A stretch of 64,000 nt of DNA from Magnolia sinica (lineage: Eukaryota; Streptophyta; Magnoliopsida; Magnoliales; Magnoliaceae). Shown here piece by piece: positions 12,880 to 25,152 of the stretch (its first letter is position 1; every line of letters starts with the position of its first letter). Position numbers and translations under genes: made by a program. The notes beneath the pieces were generated by a model. The model was not told the DNA's origin. It searched no databases and saw only the letters and a list, made by a program, of their open reading frames with translations. The DNA lies in the NCBI RefSeq assembly GCF_029962835.1, contig NC_080574.1:24402001-24466000 (forward strand), read 5' to 3'.

Positions 12880-15800
12880 GAAATGAATTTGGTGAGTCAT
12901 ATGCATGTGAGAGAGCTATGGAATGAGGCTAGAACATAAAGAAATATGCCAAAAAAAACCTCATTTGATCATACCTGACTTGAAACCGGCACAAAATCAA
13001 CTCAGAAATAGTATCAAGGATTCAAGTTGGATACGGACAATATTCAAATGCCAAATCCAGGTAAATGTAAGCATTTCAAAAATTTTCAAACAAATATTTT
13101 TTAATGTGCATTCAACGATGGCAGAACATGTGCACATCGACACTCCATGTGCAACAGGCACACACTGATTTCCGTTAGAATTTATAATAGGTCATAATTG
13201 TAAATTTCAATAAAGAAATTGGTATTTTTACATGTCGTGTGGTCGCGGACGACATAAATTCAATAAGATCGATCAGCGACATAAATTGAATGAATCGATC
13301 GCGCCTTCACGCTCCAAGAAAGATAGCAAGCTTGTAAATGATTAACAATAAAGCGCATTTTTCACACATTGCATGCCATGCGTTGTCTTTTAGTGACAAT
13401 ATTTGGTTTGCTATTTATAGACTGACATTTATATGTATTCTAAATACCATACATTTGTGGGTGCCTTTTTGTCGTCATTGTGCAGTCAACCATTCATACC
13501 CCTCAACCAGCGGAGAAATGATTCAAAACAAATGTTTTCACCATAATTGCAATGAAGATATTGCATGGGACTCATCATGACATGATGACATCCAATGCTT
13601 GTTTGACCAAGAGCACGAAATCAATCCAATGTAAAATTGAGATGGGGTACACTATAAGAAACAGTTAAGGAGAGACACCCACTATTGATCTCCAATGGGC
13701 CCCACCAAAATGTCAAAAGGGTTTGTTGGCAAGAAGATCCCTTCATATAAGATAAATGCTTTCGGTGGATGGGTTCCATAACATATACACAACACCAATA
13801 AACCTTTTCATAAAATCAATAGTGGAGTGCCATATTAAACGATAAGAAACAATTTAGAAGAGATCCACTATTAATCTCTAATGGGGCCAATCAATGTATC
13901 GAAAGGGTTTGTTGGCGATGGGATTTCTTCATCCAAAATATATGATTCAGGTAGATGGGTTGGATAATGTATACATGGCACTAACGAGCCTTCTTTGAAA
14001 TTGAGGGTGGAACACTTACCATTAATCTCCAAAGCATCAAAATGGTTTTGTTGGCTATGGGATCCCATCATCGGGGATAAGTGCTTTGAGTGAATAGGTT
14101 AGATGACATACAAACAACACCAATGATCCTTCTTTGAAATCAATGGTGGAGCACCCTCCTAAATGGTAAGAAACAAGTTTGAAGAGACACTCGCCATTGA
14201 TCTTTGATGGGGCCTACCAAAGTGTCGAAATGGTTTATTAGTTATGGGACCCCTTCATCTAGGGTGAATGCTCTGGGTGAATGGGTTAAATGACATACAC
14301 ACAGCACGGTGTGCCTTTGTAAAAATAAGAGTGGAGCGTAATTCTAAGTATCATTTCTTTATCATGGTCATACAAGCTACAGATTCACATGAATCTTGTA
14401 CTTATGCTTAAAAGATGGTGCTATGGTTGATGCTTGAAGTGGTTCTCATTGACACAACAAATGGGGTCTCAAACGATACAATGAAAATGTTTTCACTATT
14501 GAGTTAAAATATTTGCACTAAATTTTATCCCCCACTCTTTCTAATTTCACAATTTAATTTTAACTCATTGTATTGCATATGTATAATTTCTTAGTACTCG
14601 TGAATGAACATTTTCTCATTGTGAAGAGGAATAGATATGACAATTGGTAAGCAACGCTTAAAAAAAATCATGTCATTTAAACTAAGGCTTACCTCATTTA
14701 AAAACTACAAACGCCATAAATACTAATCTAATATATGGCAAATATTGGATCCATCATTCATATAAACATCAGTGATGTCTTTAAAGCTTTTAAACAACAT
14801 GTGGGATTGCATATCAATTACTGGTAGGGTATCATGTGAAAAAACAAGTGTCAATTAAACAAACCCAACCCTTCAAGTGCTGGTCATTCATTACAATTAT
14901 CCATCTAAATAAAAAGTTTATTTTATGAATTTAGAAGTCATTCAAGATGGGCTGTTTGAATAGATGTAAGACGATGACAGTGATAATTAGATCAATGCTT
15001 CTTTGTGCTCAATCTTGAGTATTTAGCTTTTGTTGCCCTTGAGATCGATCTTAACTATTTAGTTTTTTTTGCTATCGATAAGTTTGTTAGAATTATCTAA
15101 TCAACATGAATGTTTTTATAATGGCTTACTAATGGCAATACGAAATAAATGAACATTCCTAACTAATGATAGTTGTGGCACATGTCAATTGAAAGCTTTG
15201 AAGACATTTCTAACATTTCTATAAAGGTTTGGTGCATGATGAATTGTATATATGCATGTGAGAGAGTAGTAGAATGAAGTTTACACACTATGCACGTGTC
15301 AAAGGGATACACCTATAGTCTAATTTATCGGGATTCCAATTGTGTAGATGCCTATATTTGACCATACTTAACTTCAATCCAACTCAAAACTAACTCGAAA
15401 ATATGGTCCAAAGACCTAATAAGTAAAGGTAAGAATTTCAATTTTTTGTCAAACAATTATTTTTAAGCGAATGAAATTTTCCCTCTACTACTATTGGATG
15501 GTGGTAAAACACATAAGCACTGACACTCCATGCAAAACAATTGTGCATTATCTTCTTTTAAAAGTCATAACATGTCATAATTGTGAATTCCAATAATAAT
15601 AAAAAATGAGTATTTTAACATGTCACATGGTTACCACGGACATAAATTCAATTAGTTGATCAATGCTTTAAAAAGATTACAAGCTTGTAAATTATTAACA
15701 ATACAACACACTTTTACATATTACATGACATGCATTTTAACCATCTTTTCATGTTAGTATTTTGTTTGCTATTTGTAAATCGACATTCCTACGTGTTATA

Positions 15801-17060
15801 CATACCACATGCTTTAAGTCTCTTTATGTTAGCACCGTTCATCAACTATTCATATTCCAAAACTGGTTGAGAAATGATTCAATATAAACGTTTCCACCAT
15901 AATTGCAATGAAAATATTGTGTGTGAGTCATCATGATGCGTTGATGATGTTCGACTTGCCAATAGATCTGTTATTGCTTATTTGCCCATAAGCCCAAAAT
16001 TAGTCCAATTTAAAATTAAGATCGAATGCATTATAAGAGATAATTCAAGCGATGCCCATTATAGATATCCAATATGGCTAGCCAACCAAAGTGTCAAAAT
16101 TATTAGTTAGCCATGGGATCCCTTCATCTATAGTAAATGATTCAGCTAAATGGATTACATGACATATACATAACATTAATGAGCTTTATAGGAAATCAAA
16201 GGTAGAGCACCTTCCTGAATCGTAAGAAACAATTCAGGAGCGATGTCCATCATTCATCTCAAATGGGGCCCACCAAAGCTTTAAAATGGTTTGTCGGTCG
16301 TAAATTCTTTTCATTTGGGGTAAATGTTTTAGATAAATAGGTTAGATGATATACACATAATACAATAAGCCTTCTGTGAAATTAAAGGTGAGGCGCCCTC
16401 TCGAACTGTAAGAAACAATTGAAAAGAGGCACATATCATTGATTTACAATGGGGTCCACCAAAGTTTAAAGATAGTTTGTTGGTTGTGCAATCCCTTCAT
16501 CCAATGTAAATGCCTGGGGTAAATGATTTAAATGACATACACACAACACAACGAGCCTTCCATGCATGAAATCAATGGTGGGGTGCTCTTGAACTATAAG
16601 AAATAATTCAGAGGAAATGCCCACCATTGATCTCCAATGGGCCCCGCTAAAGTGTCAAAACGGTTTGTTGGTTGTAGGATCCCTTAATTTAGGCTAATGA
16701 CACACAATACAATGAATATAGGTGAATGGGTTAAATGATATACACATAACATGCCGTGTCTTTTGTGAAATTAATAGTGATGCATCTGATGCTCAAAGTG
16801 GTTGTCACTGACACATCAAACAGGGCCACAAACGATACAATGAACAAATTTCACTATAGCTATATAAGATAAAAACATTTGTATAGAATTTCACTATATT
16901 TCTTTCCAGTTACACAATTTAATTTCAGTTCATTGTCTTCCATATGCATAAATTCTCAAGACTTGTGTATGAACGTTTTCTCATTATGAAGATGGTAATA
17001 TATATATTTTTAACATGAAGTTTACCTCTTCAAAAAACTACTAATATTCATAATTACTAA

Positions 17061-17130
<70 letters not shown>

Positions 17131-17377
17131 GGATAAATAAGAGGCTACCGACTCACTCATTCATGCAAACATTAGCAGTGTCCCTTGACCTTTTTAGACA
17201 ACACATGAGATAATACATCAACTATTGACATGATATCATGTAAAAAAATTGCTAATCAGACAATCTCAGCCATGTTAAGTGTTAGTCATTCACTGTAACT
17301 ATTCATCTTTTGAAGAACAAATTTGATGGTTGGCATCATTTAAATGAAAGTTTATTCTCTATATTTAGAAGTCATTT
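12880..17377 (+). repeat. Segmental direct duplication, copy A 12880-14945 and copy B 15235-17377
   Basis: Copies A and B run in the same order over about 2.1 kb each: GCATGTGAGAGAG; a TTTGA.CATAC.T.ACTT block; CACTCCATG.AA; TAAATTCAAT; a nested array; a cytosine-poor stretch; then ATTTAGAAGTCATT. The period is about 2.35 kb and divergence is substantial. Each copy holds several ~180-200-bp subunits with AATGGGGCCCACCAAAGTGT-like cores (about 13650-14330 and 16020-16780). No coding capacity seen. Confidence 0.75.
17065..17128. repeat. (AT)n microsatellite
   Basis: About 32 uninterrupted AT dinucleotides inside duplication copy B. Copy A has ordinary sequence at the equivalent place, so the expansion followed the duplication. 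Confidence 0.95.
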
Positions 17378-20105
17378 GTAACGTCCCGTGTTTTCGAAAC
17401 CCAAATATATGACTCGTTTTCCAAAAATGTTAACATTTAAAGATAGCCAAATTTCACGTATATTTTTTTCTTTTCTTTTTCAGAGTTGGCAGTTTTACGG
17501 AAGATAAACAAATCAAGCATAAAGAAAAATGTATATTTATTCAAAATATAAGAGCGGTTGCCCAAAATGACTTATACAAACCAATGTATCTATATTATCA
17601 AATACAAGAAATACACAATTTAACACATGGGACATAATAAAATGCATATAAATTTGAGCAGCAAGATCGCACAACTTATTTTAGAATATAAAGTCATACA
17701 TCCCTGATAATTACATCATGCTCCTCATCAATCTGGACATGAATATCATTTAAGTCACTTGCACTACCTGTACGGTTATATATTCAATGAATGAGTGACC
17801 AACTCAGTGTGAATTTTTCTCAAAATTACATACCACCGCATTAGTTAAGCATAGTTGTAAACAAGAAATCATACAAAACATTTCAATACAATCTTATTAA
17901 ATGCATGGATGCGTGAATGCACATCAACTGAGGATGCTCATGTAGTTGGCTTTTGGGTGAAACCCAAGCATATGGCCGGTCACCAGTGAAAGTACATCTC
18001 ATACGTGTGTAGTGCCAAACTCACCAAAAGTGGACTAATAGTCGATGGTCTGGGAGCTAGCGAAACGATACCACGACTAAGGGCACGTGCTACAACATTT
18101 AGAATTAGCCACCTATATTATCGGTGATCCACGAGCTAGCGAAACGATATAAAGGCATGTGCTACAATATCCAGAATTAGTCATCCGTCATTGTCCATAT
18201 GCTATGAATACATGATTAGCCCAACTATTATTATTCTGATTACAACTAACCAATTTAAGAAAGCTCAAAGGTCACTACAGGGGCTCATCACCCAGTGTAG
18301 GACGACAACTCGGGAATAGTGTCCCATACCACCATCTCTGGCTCATAAGACTTCAACGTTGGGATGTTTAATGGAAACTCATCGACTAATGACCAATCAT
18401 AGTTCGAGATGTGGAACTTACCATTGCATGGTTGTACAAAAATAATACGTCGAACCTATATAGGACAAATATCAAAACTAAGCCACATAAGACAAATATC
18501 AAATCAAAGTCACATAGGACAAATACTAAATCGATGCGATAAAAAGATCATCCTTAAAAGTCACGTAGACACAACAACCCATGGATGGTAGGCCCACATC
18601 AATATTTTATTTAACCCATCATTAATCAAGTAGTCATTAAGTCGAAGGTCCATTATAATCACAATCAATCAAGTTACATCCCAAGTCTGGATGTACATAT
18701 GTCAGTGGAGTTCTCCACTGATAAATGCACCAATTAAACTTCCACAAGCAATTCACAAGTAATCCATAAGCATGAGAAAATATACAATGTAACACATAGA
18801 TGTTCATGTAAGATAAATATTTAGCACGTAATCCAGAATTCAATTCTAACAACTAGCACAAATAATTATGAGATAAAGATATCAATTATCAACCGAAATT
18901 AAAGCAAAAATTATCACTAAAAGCTAATGGAAAAATGGAAAGCTCAGGGGGAAGAAATCATCACATTTTGGATCGGCTACCACTTATCTAATCTACGAAT
19001 TGTCTAGCACTTGTTCGACTCGACGAATTAATTTAATTCAACTGAGTGTGATGGTTTAATCCTGCCAAAAGGATCGAGTCAGATTTCTTGGAGCTAACAA
19101 ATCATAAATTAATAAGGGAATTGATTTGCTGAGTTAACTTAGCCTGACTCAACTTGACATTAACCCGAGATTATCCCAGACTTAATTAAATTTGGAGATT
19201 TCTCTAATTAATGCTCTAGAAGTCTAAGCGATTTCAGCATTCACAGGGCTGTCTTTGAGTTTAACTAGATCAGTCTCATTTTAAGAAATGAAAGTAAATG
19301 GGCCAAATGAAAGCTGAGTTAACTCAACTTAGTTTCACCCTGCTAACTCAAGGCTTCCTACCATAGTGAAGCCTAGCTCAAGTTGGAAGAGTCGAAATGT
19401 AGCAGGACTGCTCCTGTTCAAAATCTGGATAGAGTGGGGCTGAGTCGACTCGATACAACTCAGCAATTATCGAACTTCCTTCCTCCTCTATTTTCATCTT
19501 TCCTATTCTTCTTCTTCTTTTTATCAAATACGTCCAGCAACCTGTACCACCCAATATTCTGGAAGTGAGTTGAGTAAGTGCGGCCTATGGTGACTTGGTG
19601 GGGCGTGGTGAGTCAACGTGGTCGAGGCCCGTCTGCCGCCTAACCTAGTGAACGAGCCAGCAACTCAATGCCGGCCAACATGGCCTGGATTCAAGCGGGG
19701 GTCTGGATGGATGCACGACCACCCCCCTCACTCTTCCCTTCCTTTCTGTCGCCTTCGACAAGCTCGTGACTCAACCCGAGTGAGTCCGAGCAAGTTAGTG
19801 ACCCCGCTCGAGTCGTGCTGGACTAGCACGCACTCTCTCTCTCTCTCGTTCTTTCTCTCTTTCTATTCTTATCAGAGGGCCCCATAGCTTGCCCCGAGTT
19901 TGAGTTTAACTCGGACGAGGTTTCGCGTGGTGCGACACCACAGCCCACCCGATTATCACTCCCTCTTTCCTCTCCTGCTTTCTCTCTTTCTCCCTCTATT
20001 TTTCTTTTTCTTTTCCTGAATTTTTGGTGGGGATCTCGAGGCTAACGGGTCCCTTATAAAGGGCTAGGGCGTGCTCACGACCGCCCCTTAGTCGCTGTAA
20101 CGAAT
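17378..20105 (+). mobile_element. Possible solo or truncated LTR (Tekay/Del-like), uncertain
   Basis: Similarity between the duplication copies breaks exactly at 17377/17378, where TGTAACGTCCCGTG begins. That resembles the TGTAACG(C/T)CCC start of Del/Tekay-class plant LTRs. The following 2.7 kb has no supported gene. It is composed of LTR-like sequence, TCAACTCGG-rich repeats and CT-rich stretches. The right boundary is a guess (TAACGAATGGCCA near 20105), and no target duplication or partner LTR was found. Confidence 0.3.
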
Positions 20106-20984
20106 GGCCAAGATGACAGTTGTTTCTTTCTCTCTTTTCACCACCTCCCATTTACATGGGAGCAATCCATTTGTGGGATGGATTCTCTACCACCATGGCT
20201 CACCAAAAAAACGTCCCTGATCATAAGATAGGGCCTATTTCATCATGGTGGGTACTTGGGTTAGACGGAGAAGATGACGCTGCCACAAATGACAATTTCC
20301 CATTGACAGGTTAAGAGGGAAATCCAAGTCATCTGGATGGAGTAGATGGGGCCATTGACCTCTCTGAGGTCCACTATTCCCATCACACTTCACCCGAGTG
20401 CGACGACTCGTGAGATATTCCACCGCATATCGTGCAAGGGAGGCTTTTTTTGGGTTTCAGCTACCCTACTGTTAGATTTGAGGCTTTCCTAGCATAGGTG
20501 GTTGGGATCATCGATGAGGCTTGGGTAGAAGGCTTAGATCGTGCCAACGTCTGTTTCCTGAAGAAGAAAAACCCCCACTGCCTTTCGCATGTTGGCAGGT
20601 TGTCTTAACTCTTTCGCTGTTAAACATGGGGCAGGGATCGACGTTGAAGGAATGGCTGAGATGGAGGAGGAGAGACGCAAGCGGATCTCCAGCATGACAA
20701 CAGCAAGATAAGTTTCCATTTTCAAAAATCCATCACATGCAGCCCACATGCATTTGAATTTGTGCCCACAAACGTGTACATCTTCATGTGAAATAGCCGA
20801 GGTTTTGGTTAGCTTTGAAAGCTAGACATGATGGACGGTTCGGATCTGGCAAGAGGACCCTCTTTCATGGGCCACAATCACAAATATGGACGGTTGTCCA
20901 TCCTCTGCCAAAAAAAAAAAAAAAAAAGGAAGGAGGGAGATCTCCTTCTTTGGCTTTTGTCGGGTCAAACTAGGTTTTAAATGG
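20106..20984. other. Intergenic, no supported gene
   Basis: Only one feature is notable: a 40-codon open stretch on the plus strand at 20589-20711, whose C-terminal half is highly charged (MAEMEEERRKRISS). I recognise no family. A poly-A run lies at about 20909-20928. Confidence 0.35.
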
Positions 20985-22078
20985 TTTTATATGTTTTAAG
21001 CATATCTTCACATGGTTTTAAATGGTATGACCCACTTGAATTCCATATACAGCTTTTGGAATATCCCATAACCTCGAGGGGACTCATCAAATGCACGATG
21101 TTGATGTTTACCCCATGGGAACTTCCTAAGAGGTCCACTTGTGTGGGCCCCACCCTGATGTGTGTCGAACATCTACCCCATCAATCAGATGCAACAGTCC
21201 TTGGTGGCCCACAGGCTTAAAAATCAAGTCAACCCACAACTTGGGTGGGCCACATTACATACAACAGTTGAGAGGGGTTGCCCTCCCATTAAAACATTCA
21301 CAATGATTCATACTGAGATGTGGTTTACAAATCTAGACTATCCACTGTGTGTGTCCCACTTGGATGAGGGTTTAGACCAAGTTTCAGCTGCATCCAAAAC
21401 TCATGTGGGCCCCACCAACTGCTTTTATATATTTTAGGCATGTCTTCACATCATTTTAGATGTTATGGGCCGTTCTGAATGCAGCTGATTTTTGGGATAT
21501 CCCATTACCTAAAGGGGAACCATCAAATGCATAGTGTTGATGTTTGACACAGATCACGGTGGGAACTTCCCATGAGGTCGAGTTGTGTGGGCCCCACCGC
21601 GATGTGTGTCGAACATTTACCCCATCAGTTAGATGCACCATTTCATGGTGGGCCTTGGGCTTAAAAATCAAGTCAATCGATGACTTTTGTGGGACACACT
21701 AGGTACAAAAGTTGAGAGGGGTTACCCTCCTATTAAAACATTCCTAATCATTTGTTGGGCCCACTGAGGTGTGGTTCACAAATCCAGCCCATTCATTATG
21801 TGTTTCCCAGTTGGATGGGGGGTCAGACCAAGTTCCAGATGCATCCAAATTTTACGTGGGCCCCACCAAGTGATTTTATATGTTTTAGGCATGTCTTCAC
21901 ATGGTTTTAGATGGTATGGCCCACCTGAGTCAGTATACGGCTGATTTTTGTGATATCCCATAATTTAAAGGGGACCCATCAAATGCACGGTGTTGATGTT
22001 CAACACGCATCACGGTGGGACCCACACAGCTCGACCTCATGGGAAGTTCCCATTAGCTCAACCACATAGAACCATTTC
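20985..22078 (+). repeat. Tandem array of about 440-450-bp units, 2.4 copies
   Basis: Units start near 20985, 21423 and 21874 with TTTTATATGTTTTAGGCATG. They share motifs in the same order: TGTCTTCACATGGTTTTA, GATATCCCATAA, CATCAAATGCA.GGTGTTGATG, GTGTGGGCCCCACC, GATGTGTGTCGAACAT, TTGAGAGGGGTT.CCCTCC. The third unit is cut short. In it a segment (about 21999-22052) is inverted relative to unit 2 (about 21559-21614). Non-coding. Confidence 0.85.

Positions 22079-22082
<4 letters not shown>

Positions 22083-22128
<46 letters not shown>
22083..22128. repeat. (AT)n microsatellite
   Basis: About 23 AT dinucleotides at the end of the 445-bp tandem array. Apparent YIYIYI-type open frames over it are artefacts. 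Confidence 0.95.
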
Positions 22129-22131
<3 letters not shown>

Positions 22132-22265
22132 GGTTGTCCATAATTTTATATGGTAGGCCCCACACAATGAGTTGGAGCATCCTGTTCTCATCATGCAACG
22201 GCACTACTGGACGGGTTGGATGCCTAACACGTAGTACAATTGGCCCCACACGGACACAGATTGCC

Positions 22266-22746
22266 TACTGATACTGCTAGTAGCAACTCGCTGTGCTCCA
22301 TGGGTCCCACCATGATATATATGTTTTATCCACGCCATTCATCCATTTTCCTAGCTTACATTAGGTAAGAGACCAAAAATGATGCAGATAAAAATCTTTG
22401 GTGGACCACATCATGGGAAACAGTGGTGATTGAACGCCCACCATTAAAAACTTCTACGGGGCTGCAAAAGTTTTGAATCAAGTTGATATTCGTGTTTTCC
22501 CTTCGTCCTTGTCTTTATCATCTAATTGACAAGTTGGATAGAAAATAAACATTACATTGGGCCCTAGGAAGTTCGATCACCACTATTTTCCTGTAGTGTG
22601 GTCCACCTGTGATTTGAATCTGCCTCATTGGGCTCATGCCCTAAAATAATGATCTAAAATGGATGGACGACATGGATAAAAAACACATCATTGTAGGGCC
22701 TACAAAGCACCATCCAGTAGGGACGTCGCTACTGGTGGTATCAATA
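22266..22746. mobile_element. MITE with about 85-bp terminal inverted repeats
   Basis: The left end TACTGATACTGCTAGTAGC mirrors the right end GCTACTGGTGGTATCAATA. The inverted similarity continues inwards through TTTTATCCA.GCC.TTCATCC and the matching GGATGGACGACATGGATAA. About 480 bp, non-coding. It belongs to the GTGGGCCCACC-type dispersed repeat seen throughout the window. No certain target duplication. Confidence 0.75.
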
Positions 22747-22848
22747 CGCGACCTCCGTTGTCACACATGCACCGCCGCCTCTCCAACCACTCGTTGCATG
22801 GGGTTGGGTCCTAAAGTACCCATATAATCGAGCTTATTGGGTTTTGAT

Positions 22849-23021
22849 TAGAGCTATACACGAGCAGAGTAAGCTCGGTAGCTCGCTCGACTCGACTCGA
22901 AAAAGCTTGACTCGACTCGGATCGAAGCTGAGTTCGAACTGAGTCGAGCTGTTTTTTGGTGCTCGAAACATATTCGAGTCGAGCTCGAGCTTGCCCCTGC
23001 TTGACTCGGTTTGACTCGGTG

Positions 23022-23078
<57 letters not shown>

Positions 23079-23381
23079 CACCCTTAAAAAAACCTAATTT
23101 ACTTTACCCCCTTAAAAAGAAATACCCTATTTGCATGCTGCACACTGCACGCCTCATTTTCCCTTCCCCTTCAAAAAATACCCTAACCCTTCTCCATTTC
23201 CCCGTTTCCTTCCCTCTTTGTCTCTCAGTCCGAACTCGGCTCAAACTCAGGCGAGCCGAGCACGAGCTGCTGTTCTGAGTTCGAAGGCCAAGCTGAGCTG
23301 ATCATGAGCTGGGACTTGAGCAGTCCGAATCGAGCACGAGCTGGGCAAAGCTCGGCTCAGCTCGACTCGTGTACACCTCTA
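22849..23381. mobile_element. Non-autonomous hAT-type element (GAGCTCG-rich), 533 bp
   Basis: The left end TAGAGCTATACACGAG and the inverse of the right end, TAGAGGTGTACACGAG, form the terminal repeats. The flanks GTTTTGAT (22841-22848) and GTTTTGAG (23382-23389) give an 8-bp target duplication with one mismatch, as expected for hAT. Subterminal regions are packed with TCGAGTCGAGCTCG-type motifs. An (AT)n tract lies at about 23030-23070. No transposase. Confidence 0.85.
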
Positions 23382-23626
23382 GTTTTGAGCCTTACCTTTC
23401 CTCGTCTTGTTTTCAGGAGCCATACTCGGATCCGCCTTGAGTTGAGTTCTGGTCTCGGGGTGGTCAAATAAGGGCACCTGGATGTCGGGTGCGGCCCACT
23501 CGATGGATGGATTAGATAAAACACACGTCACTTTGACATAAGAGTGAATAAATTGGCTCTCTTGCATGTGAGTGGCCTAATGGGTCTGGTTCAGTAGCTA
23601 GAATAACCAATATATATATATATATA

Positions 23627-25096
23627 GAGTCCCAGTCTCCTGTGCACCATGCCGCACGGAGCTTAAATACGAGCGCCGTGTAGAGCCCTTAGATCTCCAT
23701 CTTCGGTTGAGATTAAGCATCCCTAAACAGCAAAGAGTCTCCGTATTTAAGAGTCGGGCCTCACTATTTTCGGACGCTGACGAGCTCCTCCTGAAGTGAC
23801 GTCTCCAAGTTCTATGGGCCACACCGTGATGTGTGTTTTGTATCTGCACCATCCATCCATTTGGACGGATCATGTTACAGCATGATCAAAATAATGAATC
23901 AGATCCGAAGTTCGAGAGGACCCCACCACAAAAAACAGAGGGGAGAGTGACACCCACCGTTAAAAAGTTCTGAGTGCCATAAATCAGTACCAAGAAATTG
24001 ATAGGCCCAACCATGAGGTTTTATTTGCCACCCAAATTGTGGCCCACCAGGATGGAGGTAAAAAACAAAACACCCACCCAATTCAAAACTTCAGTGGGCC
24101 CAAAGCAAGTTTCAACGAGTCCTTATCCACACATTTCCTTGTGGTGTGGTCCAGTTCACTATTTTATCAGCCTGATTTTTTGGGTTCATGTAATAAAATG
24201 AGCTGGCACAAATGAACGGAATGGATGTCACACATTCATCATGATGGGCCCACAGAGCGTTGTGTTGTACGTGCTCCCTACAGTACCGTGTGAAATTCCC
24301 TAACATGGACGTTTTCGGTTTCGTCTCTGCTGAAAATTCCTATGATAAAGATTTTTAAAAGGTCAAGATTTGAAAGAATCAATGTCTCAGAAAGACTTTG
24401 ATGTCCTAAAAATTTCTATCAAGATTTTCAACGGTCAAGATGTAATAGAATCTACTTTTTAGAAGAAGTCTTCGTTTCCTACTACAGCATTTGAAAATGC
24501 TGGCCAGTTTTCTAGACTAACATAGTGATGGAATTGGATTTTTTTCTTACCACGTTACAGTGTGTATACTTTTGGGGGCTAAGCTAGCCCCACCAACGGC
24601 TAATAAAGACCGTTGGATTAGAAGATTCTGCCCTTGAATGTTGTTGGTCGTCTGATCAAGGTGATATAGGGGTCATGCGTAATCCACGGTGACCCACCTA
24701 TCCAATGGCTCACCTTGATCATACCCACGTACTAGGCAAGCATCTAACGAATAGATGGTTAGGATTGTCAGTCCAATGCAATTCTTTGACCGTGGTCCAT
24801 CTGTGGTGGGAACATCTTGAACAAGGCTAAATCAGTGTGCACACACGTATAGTCTAGATGGGCCGTCATCTTTTTGTTTTTCTTTTTTTTTTGTTAGCTT
24901 GTTATTACACCCACAGAACTTGGAGACGTCACTTCAGGAGGAGCTCGCCAGAGTCTGAAAATAGTGGCACGCGAGTCTTAAACACGGAGACTCTCTACTG
25001 TTTAGGGACGCTTAATCTCAACCGAAGATGGAGATCTAAGGGCTCTGCACGGACCTCGTATTTAAGCTCCGTGCGGCACGGTGCGCAGGAGACCGG

Positions 25097-25101
<5 letters not shown>
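23627..25101. mobile_element. Long-TIR inverted-repeat element (MULE-like), about 1.48 kb
   Basis: Arms at 23627-23817 and 24910-25101 are inverted copies of each other at roughly 90% identity over about 191 bp. They share blocks such as GCCGCACGGAGCTTAAATAC, CTTAGATCTCCATCTTCGGT and GAGCTCCTCCTGAAGTGACG. Long TIRs around non-coding filler suit a Mutator-like or foldback element. Dinucleotide tracts, (AT)n on the left and (CT)n/(AT)n on the right, obscure the target duplication. The middle is made of dispersed-repeat sequence. Open frames in the arms are mirror images, not genes. Confidence 0.8.
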
Positions 25102-25149
<48 letters not shown>

Positions 25150-25152
25150 AGA
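25101..25152. repeat. (CT)n-(AT)n compound microsatellite
   Basis: A run of about 16 CT units followed by about nine AT units, abutting the right end of the long-TIR element. Confidence 0.95.

Noticed and set aside
22000-23278. Open frames containing YIYIYI or IYIYIY runs
   Set aside because: These are translations of (AT)n microsatellites next to a tandem repeat and a hAT element.
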